Assembly (NCBI GenBank): GCA_050011895.1
Contig: JBEKIF010000070.1
Location: forward strand, 1 to 19,083
DNA length: 19,083 nt
Reading direction: 5' to 3'
DNA from: DATBGO01 sp050011895
GTDB taxonomy: Bacteria; Actinomycetota; Actinomycetes; Streptosporangiales; Streptosporangiaceae
The notes under the pieces are model-generated. The model was not told where the DNA came from, did not search any database, and saw only the letters and a program-made list of their open reading frames with translations. The position numbers and the translations under genes were made by a program. Of this stretch, positions 14,830 through 19,083 are shown piece by piece; the first letter of the stretch is position 1, and every line of letters starts with the position of its first letter.

Positions 14830-15541
14830 GTGACTGCGCCTGGCACGACCTCGGTCTTCGCTGGTTTCCGGTTCCCGCGGGAGGTGATCTCACTCGCAGC
14901 CCGCTGGTACCTGCGGTACGGACTGTCCTACCGGGACGTCGAGGAACTACTGCCGAGCGCGGCATCACCGTCGATCACGTCACCATCTACCGGTGGGTGC
15001 AGCGTTTCACCCCGGAGTTCATCGAGGCTGCCCGGCCCTGTAGGCACGCTCCGGGTGACCGGTGGTTCGTCGATGAGACCTATCTGAAGGTCGCCGGTGC
15101 CGGGCGGGAAGTGGCACGCGGTGATCTGCAGGCCGGTCTGCAGGGCAGCGCGGCCAGGTCATTGACGTGCTGCTGTCCGTGCGGCGTGATCTGGTGTCCG
15201 TGCGGCGTGATCTGGCCGCCGCGCGGCGCTTCTTCACCCGGGCGCTGCGCGCGGGCACGGTCCCGGCCGAGGTCACGACCGACCGCGCGCCTTTCTACCC
15301 GCGGGTCCTCGATGAGCTGGTGCCCGCGGCGCTGCACGTGAGTGAGCAGTATGCGAACAACCCGGTCGAGGCAGATCACGGGCGGCTGAAGGCTCGGCTC
15401 CGGCCGATGCGTGGACTGAAACGGCAACGCTCAGCGTTGATTCTCGCGGCCGGTCATGCCTTCGTGCAGAATTTGCGGCGCGGCCACTATGATCTCCACA
15501 GGCTACGGAAGGCCTTCGACGACCTGGCAATCGTCATATGA
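14830..15541 (+). pseudogene. IS6-family transposase, frameshifted
   Basis: From GTG 14830 the frame reads TSVFAGFRFPREVI, LAARWYLRYGLSYRDVEELL. One missing G near 14952 shifts to AERGITVDHVTIYRWVQRF, RHAPGDRWFVDETYLKVAG. A degenerate stretch (about 15097-15155) then replaces the expected segment, and the third frame resumes at QVIDVLLSVRRDL and runs to a stop at 15539-15541. The DDE residues all survive but in different frames: D in FVDETYL, D in TTDRAPFY and E in NNPVEADHGRLKARL. The segment SVRRDL is duplicated by a 21-bp tandem repeat. Relatives are ~235-residue transposases making cointegrates. This copy cannot encode a working enzyme. Confidence 0.87.
15174..15215 (+). repeat. 21-bp perfect tandem duplication inside the IS6 transposase
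   Basis: The unit at 15174-15194 is repeated exactly at 15195-15215, duplicating the codons for SVRRDL plus one residue. It keeps the frame but adds seven residues not expected in the family. It looks like a recent slippage event. Confidence 0.9.
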
Positions 15542-15604
15542 CCAGGCGGATCTCGAAGTGATCATGCCCTGACGCGCACAGGGATGGCGCAATGCAACAG
15601 TGCC

Positions 15605-15780
15605 CGTTGCCTACCCTGCGTGCCACATCCCGGACAGCGCGCGGAGCGAGCTTGACAGAAGGCACGGAGCCCCGCGCTGCGGCGACGTCATCGCCGCGGC
15701 CTACGCCGCCCGGACCCCCGGCTATCACATCGAGGCATGGCGCTAGTTCGCATCGAGGGCTGAGCATCGATAACGTGCCG
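15605..15780. other. Short gap right of the IS6 element
   Basis: No gene is supported. The plus and minus frames are low in protein character, and no continuation of the truncated metallopeptidase was found here. Confidence 0.4.
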
Positions 15781-15963
15781 TCACCTCGGTTGACGGTCAT
15801 GGCCTAGCACCTGAAGGACTTCTAGTGCTCTCTTGGTCAACTTGTCAGGCCCGAAGACGCCGACCAGGACGACTACGATCCGCGTGCAGCGGTACGCAGC
15901 GGCACTGATCGCCAGAATTAGCCCAATTGATGATGTGAGGTGCACGCACTCGGCCAGATCCAC
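15781..15963 (-). CDS. Small putative membrane protein, 60 aa
   Basis: A 60-residue minus-strand ORF starting at GTG 15963, with GGAG (15972-15975 on the plus strand) eight bases upstream. Residues about 9-37 are hydrophobic (SSIGLILAISAAAYRCTRIV, then VVLVGVFG) and likely form one or two short helices. The tail DKLTKRALEVLQVLGHDRQ is amphipathic and basic. The pattern of a hydrophobic start, then VFG and an (E)RALEVL helix, resembles short hypothetical proteins I have seen in streptomycetes, but I cannot name a family. It sits alone amid IS debris. Good RBS and composition make it plausibly real. Confidence 0.5.
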   Translation of the reverse strand: MDLAECVHLTSSIGLILAISAAAYRCTRIVVVLVGVFGPDKLTKRALEVLQVLGHDRQPR

Positions 15964-15975
15964 GACGCGGTCTCC

Positions 15976-16253
15976 AAACAGCTTCCGTTGGAAACCAGCG
16001 TCTGAGGGTGCCTATGTCCACCGGCTAATCTGGGCCTGAACCGAGCCGCTTGCGCGGCAAGACGTTGGTAGTAAGGGTGGTAACCACGGGCATACGCCCC
16101 CGCATTCCCTGCTCACTGCGGCCGAGGCGTGGCCGGGTCGACAACCTCCAGCATGCACCGCGACGACACCCACATTCGCATCGAAGGATCACCGGTTATC
16201 TGGAGCAGCGAGGGTTGTACTCTGGGTTGCAGTTCACTCGCCAACGGCCCAGT
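15976..16253. other. Gap between small orphan ORFs
   Basis: No gene is supported. Short overlapping frames on the plus strand lack RBSs. The promoter of the 60-aa gene may lie just right of 15976. Confidence 0.35.
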
Positions 16254-16568
16254 TCACCGGCGTATGCGCATCTGGCCTGACCTGCGGCGCAAGCAGCTAC
16301 GAACCCCGGCGGACCCGCCGCGCTCGAGCTCATAATTCGCGGGTCCGGAGCCGCAGCTCAACCAGGCAGGGCCGCACCCACGGCTGTAAGCAGACGCCAT
16401 GACAACTGCGAACTCGAAGCTGTCGTCAGCCAGATAGTCGGCGCCCTCGTCCATGTCCACTGCGGGTATATGAAAGGTCCACCGGAGGTCCATCGCGGGC
16501 TTGCCGGGCGGGATGACCACGTCGGCTGGCAGGGCAGCGCGCCAGACGGTATCGAAATCCAGCGCCAT
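16254..16568 (-). CDS. Hypothetical protein, possibly a fragment
   Basis: From the ATG at 16568 (preceded by a weak GGTGGGG) the ORF encodes 104 residues; an upstream ATG at 16604 has no SD. The first ~60 residues look like folded protein: FDTVWRAALPADVVIPPGKP, LRWTFHIPAVDMDE and SFEFAVVMASAYSR. The last ~40 are Ser/Gly/Arg-rich and low in protein character, as if the true C-terminus had been lost and replaced. I recognise no family. It lies downstream, on the same strand, of the tRNA-Tyr-like sequence and its terminator. Confidence 0.4.
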   Translation of the reverse strand: MALDFDTVWRAALPADVVIPPGKPAMDLRWTFHIPAVDMDEGADYLADDSFEFAVVMASAYSRGCGPAWLSCGSGPANYELERGGSAGVRSCLRRRSGQMRIRR

Positions 16569-16687
16569 ACCCCACCCGGATCCTGCCCGCCAGACCAGGT
16601 TCATGATCGCGAACGCTGTCCGCTATATGTCCGCGCACAGCTGGAAACAGCCGGACTCACATGGACACAGCGGGACCTCGCCGGGCC

Positions 16688-16731
16688 AAAAGCAACAGCC
16701 CGCGAGACCGGGAAAACCCAGCTCACGGGCT
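16688..16731 (-). terminator. Intrinsic terminator downstream of the tRNA-like sequence
   Basis: On the minus strand, AGCCCG, GAG and GGG pair with CCC, CTC and CGGGCT around a TTTT loop (16697-16731), followed by GTTGCTTTT. This is a textbook rho-independent terminator, rare in form for such GC-rich DNA. It begins 11 bases after the CCA end of the tRNA-Tyr-like sequence. Confidence 0.8.
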
Positions 16732-16742
16732 ATTTTCGCAGG

Positions 16743-16834
16743 TGGTGGCAGGTGTTGGGTTCGAACCAACGTAGGCTTAGCCGACGGTTTTACAGACGGA
16801 CCTCCTTCACCGCACAGCAAGCCGCTGACCTGCC
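16743..16834 (-). tRNA. tRNA-Tyr (GTA)-derived sequence, probably a pseudo-tRNA
   Basis: On the minus strand the 3' part is a near-canonical actinobacterial tRNA-Tyr. It has the anticodon loop CTGTAAA (GTA), a class II variable arm with GGC-TAA-GCC, a perfect T-arm (GTTGG, TTCGAAC, CCAAC), the acceptor strand ACCTGCC, A and an encoded CCA. The complementary acceptor strand GGCAGGT is found at 16834-16828, giving 89 nt before CCA against ~83 normally. The part between is wrong: no D-stem can be drawn, and the 5' anticodon strand (TCCGT) does not pair with ACCGT. GCGGT, which would pair, lies 13 bases further upstream. I read it as a tRNA-Tyr copy damaged in its 5' half, or an integration-site remnant. 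An intrinsic terminator follows. Confidence 0.6.
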
Positions 16835-17051
16835 GCTTTACGGCCAAGGGCCGCTCACACGATGACGGTGTTCCGTCCAGGTTCCGTGCGTTCCCGTCTC
16901 CGCATTCGCAGCAGGTCAGCGGCCTTTCTTGGTTTCGCGACCATGCCAGGCGCCAGCAGATAACCCGGCTCCGCTGCGGAACCACGGTATCCTAGGCCGG
17001 CGATCCGGGCGGCGCAGGCAGGCGTGCGTTACCTCTCCCGGAGGGCCAGCC
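16835..17051. other. Gap upstream of the tRNA-like sequence
   Basis: No gene is supported. A promoter for the tRNA-like sequence would lie here on the minus strand, but none was recognised. Confidence 0.35.
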
Positions 17052-17342
17052 ATGCCGACAGGTTCGATGCCAGCGGGTACGGATCCCCAGGGACAACCAC
17101 CACGGCAACCGTCCGCCCTTACGGTTACGGAAACGGCATCAAGAAAACCGGACGGGTCACTAGCCGCCGAACTCCGCCAGGGCTGTGGTCCGCCCCGTGA
17201 CCGGCGATCGGCGCCAGGGCCTACACCAGAGCCGTTCGGCGCGACCGCCGGCTCGATGCCGATCAAGACGCTGGCCGCCCAGATCCGGGCGTTCTGCGCG
17301 GCCGCAAGCCGGTGGGGACAGAGATCGCTGGCCTACTTCTGA
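17052..17342 (+). CDS. Possible small hypothetical protein, 96 aa
   Basis: The ATG at 17052 has a strong SD (GGAGGG, 17040-17045, six bases upstream). The first ~65 residues are Pro/Gly/Arg-rich and look disordered; the end (SMPIKTLAAQIRAFCAAASR and following) could form an amphipathic helix. No family recognised. Its 3' part overlaps the region where the left end and bridge RNA of the adjacent IS110 element are expected, so it may be a chance ORF. The RBS is the only strong argument for it. Confidence 0.3.
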   Translation: MPTGSMPAGTDPQGQPPRQPSALTVTETASRKPDGSLAAELRQGCGPPRDRRSAPGPTPEPFGATAGSMPIKTLAAQIRAFCAAASRWGQRSLAYF

Positions 17343-17353
17343 CGTTCCACCAA

Positions 17354-17388
17354 GACCTACGCATGAGGTCGCGGTGAACCTCACATGC
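17354..17388 (+). ncRNA. Structured leader of the IS110 transposase (candidate bridge-RNA segment)
   Basis: GCATGAGGT (17361-17369) pairs with ACCTCACATGC (17378-17388) with a 2-base bulge, and GACCT (17354-17358) can alternatively pair with AGGTC (17366-17370). IS110-group elements are known to encode a bridge RNA in the non-coding end upstream of the transposase. The full RNA would be ~150-200 nt and should extend left of this hairpin; its ends cannot be set from one copy. Confidence 0.4.
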
Positions 17389-17427
17389 TCCGGGTGAAAG
17401 TACGAGCTCGGGAAAGGAGACCCGGCA

Positions 17428-18453
17428 ATGTCTGTTTACGTCGGAATCGACGTGCACCGCAAGCGGTCCCAGGTGGCGGTGGTCGGCGAGGACGGGAAGG
17501 TGCAGCTAAACCGGAACGTGGTGAACGGCCAGGAGCCGATGCTGCGGCTGATCGGCGGGCTGCCGGCGGGCACGCCGGTGGCGTGCGAGGCCGCCTACGG
17601 CTGGGGGTGGCTGGTGGCGCTGCTGGAAGACTACGGGTTCGACCCGCACATGGTGCACCCGCTGCGGTGCAAGGCGATCGCCTCGGCGCGGCTGAAGAAC
17701 GACAAGGTCGACGCCGCGATTCTGGCGCAGCTGCTGCGGGCGGACTTGCTGCCCGAGGCGTGGATCGCGCCGCAGCCGGTGCGCCAGCTCCGCGCGCTGC
17801 TGCGGCACCGGGCCAGCCTGGTCCGGCTGGGTACCCAGCTGCGGAACCGGATCCATGCGGTGGCCGCCGATTTCGGCTATGACCGGCCTGGCAGCTACTG
17901 GACCGGGCCGGGCCGCGGCTGGCTCGCCGAGCTGGACCTGCCCCCGGTGTCCCGGGAAATCGTCACCGACTGCCTGGCGTCCATCGACTCCTTCGCGCCG
18001 GTGATCGAGCGCCTCGACGGCGAGTTGCACCAGCGCGCGAAGGCAGACCAGCGGGTCAGGGTCTTGATGACACTGCCGGGGGTAGGCGAGTTCACCGCGC
18101 TGGTGCTGCTCGCCGAGATCGGCGACATCGGCCCGTTCGCCAGCGCCCGCAAGCTGGCCAGCTGGGCGGGGCTGACCCCGACCGTCCGCGGCTCGGACCT
18201 GACGGTGCGGCACGGGCACATCTCCAAGCAGGGCTCGGCGTGGCTGCGGTGGGTCCTCAACCAGGCGGCGCAGACCGCCAAGCGCTCCCCGGACCTCGCC
18301 GCCACCTACGCCGCCATCGCTCAGCGGCGCGGCAAGAAGATCGCCACCATCGCGATCGCCCGCAAACTCCTCACCCGCGCCTACCACCTGCTCGCCGAGG
18401 CACAGGCCGCCGCGACACCCGGCACCACCAAGCCTCATACCAGCGCAGCCTGA
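17428..18453 (+). CDS. IS110-family transposase (DEDD/Tnp20), apparently intact
   Basis: A full-length 341-residue IS110-family recombinase. The N-terminal RuvC-like DEDD domain has D8 (VGIDVHRKRSQVAV), E54 (ACEAAYGWGW), D92 and D95 (LKNDKVDAAILAQLL). A helical linker follows, then the Transposase_20 domain from about 213 (LMTLPGVGEFTALVLLAEIG, FASARKLASWAGLTP) with the likely serine nucleophile in KQGSAWLRW (S270). These enzymes use an RNA-guided mechanism: the bridge RNA pairs with donor and target, and the DEDD site and the serine act together. The ATG has a strong SD (AAAGGAG, eight bases upstream). No lesion is visible, unlike the two other transposases here. Element ends cannot be fixed, because IS110 elements lack long terminal repeats. 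Confidence 0.93.
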   Translation: MSVYVGIDVHRKRSQVAVVGEDGKVQLNRNVVNGQEPMLRLIGGLPAGTPVACEAAYGWGWLVALLEDYGFDPHMVHPLRCKAIASARLKNDKVDAAILAQLLRADLLPEAWIAPQPVRQLRALLRHRASLVRLGTQLRNRIHAVAADFGYDRPGSYWTGPGRGWLAELDLPPVSREIVTDCLASIDSFAPVIERLDGELHQRAKADQRVRVLMTLPGVGEFTALVLLAEIGDIGPFASARKLASWAGLTPTVRGSDLTVRHGHISKQGSAWLRWVLNQAAQTAKRSPDLAATYAAIAQRRGKKIATIAIARKLLTRAYHLLAEAQAAATPGTTKPHTSAA

Positions 18454-19083
18454 CCATCAGGACGCTGCCCAGACCGGGAGGGTCACCAGACTCCGGGCAC
18501 GCTCGCTCTTGCGGCATGAGCCGGCCATCAGGCCGCACTCGATCACATGACTGAGCAGCCCGGTCCCCGGACACATGGTCATGGCGTCCGCCAGAATGCA
18601 AGCGGAACGCCGAATGGGTGCTTGCGAGACCACTCCGCCAGCCACACCGGGACCACCACGCGACCCTCAAAGCCCAGCACGAAAGGACCCTTCCCCGCTC
18701 CCGATGATCCGTCGCCGCTCGTCGGCCTCAAGCTCGTTCGTCCTCGCCGCTGCGCGGCTGCGGGCGCTGAGCTTGACCCGCGGCCGCGCGGCGGCGCGAA
18801 ACCGGCAGCTGCGAGGAAAGCCAGCACAACAGTCCCACCCCAGCCCGGCGACTCACAGCAGGTCACCGGGCCAATCCACCACGCTCTATTGACAAGCTGT
18901 TCCCCCATGGGCGGGCGATCTGTGTGCCGGGGCGCGTTGCCTACGCAGCCGGCCGTCCGGTCATGCCGAATAGCGGACATTGCAGCCTCGCATAGCTATG
19001 CGCTGATCCGTATATCCTAGAGGCCGCGACGATCAGCGGCTCAGCATAGTTTTCCGTAAGCGATGCACGCCTAACGCCGATTA
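18454..19083. other. Terminal stretch without a supported gene
   Basis: About 630 bp with no convincing gene. The right end of the IS110 element presumably lies in the first ~100 bp, but no boundary repeat is evident. The longest open frames, on both strands, are Ser/Pro/Arg-rich and lack RBSs. A minus-strand frame (18579-18980) contains a short hydrophobic run (GTVVLAFLAAAGFAPP) but does not resemble a known protein. Confidence 0.4.

Larger units (their letters stand above)
14785..15604 (+). mobile_element. IS6-family insertion sequence, ~820 bp, degenerate
   Basis: The left end begins GGCACTGTTGCGTTGG at 14785 and the right end, read inward on the other strand from 15604, begins GGCACTGTTGCATTG. 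GGCACTGTTGC is the characteristic IS6/IS26-type terminus. Between them lies a single transposase gene broken by frameshifts. The length is normal for the family. The 8-bp flanks (14777-14784 and 15605-15612) do not match, so there is no target duplication; this suggests a deletion or recombination at one side, which IS6 elements often cause. Confidence 0.85.

Noticed and set aside
16470..16985. Open frames on both strands containing VLGSNQRRLSRRFYR or its counterpart
   Set aside because: These are translations across the tRNA-Tyr-like sequence and its terminator. The repeated occurrence of such peptides in databases reflects conserved tRNA sequence, not a protein family.
17506..18438. 310-aa frame antisense to the IS110 transposase
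   Set aside because: Shadow frame; the sense strand encodes an intact DEDD transposase.
1..19083. CRISPR arrays, toxin-antitoxin or phage-defence modules
   Set aside because: No regularly spaced repeats, no Cas, restriction-modification, nuclease-ATPase or toxin-antitoxin signatures were found.

Overview
The window is high-GC DNA from an actinomycete. The evidence is the pervasive G/C third-position bias, a mycothiol-type DinB/maleylpyruvate isomerase enzyme, an Rv2466c-like DsbA protein, ECF sigma/zinc-finger anti-sigma pairs with ATGA overlaps, and transposase types common in soil actinomycetes. Genus cannot be determined from the sequence alone.

Left part (1-5.8 kb): about 550 bp with no convincing gene, a small single-pass membrane protein (557-778), and a frameshifted relic of a peroxiredoxin C-terminus (about 957-1180, minus). 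Next is an exported beta-propeller protein (1517-2674) with a strong terminator hairpin. A broken ECF sigma gene follows (2880-3296), with an apparently intact small zinc-finger anti-sigma gene overlapping its end (3293-3532). An OmpR-type response regulator and its histidine kinase overlap by ATGA (3804-5752).

Middle part (6.6-12.1 kb), well preserved: a mycothiol-dependent isomerase-family enzyme; an operon of ECF sigma factor, 71-aa cysteine-containing partner and type II haloacid dehalogenase with overlapping or translationally coupled ends; a short-chain dehydrogenase divergent from a CPYC redoxin plus an Rv2466c-like DsbA-fold protein; and a second CPYC peroxiredoxin-like gene converging on that pair across a long hairpin. 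The gene content suggests thiol-redox and electrophile/halo-organic detoxification. That this is one regulon is inference.

Right part (12.1-19.1 kb) is dominated by mobile DNA and gene remnants. A DDE (rve) IS with 13-bp terminal inverted repeats and a nonsense-interrupted transposase abuts the C-terminal remnant of a TrkA_C-domain gene. An IS6-family element with recognisable terminal repeats, several frameshifts and a 21-bp internal duplication abuts a truncated DUF45/YgjP-type metallopeptidase gene. Further on are two or three small orphan ORFs and a tRNA-Tyr-derived sequence on the minus strand with its own intrinsic terminator but a damaged 5' half. An intact IS110-family transposase (17428-18453) is preceded by a structured leader where an IS110 bridge RNA would be expected. 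The last 630 bp show no convincing gene. The region looks like a tRNA-associated insertion hot spot in decay, with the IS110 element as its only apparently functional transposase gene.
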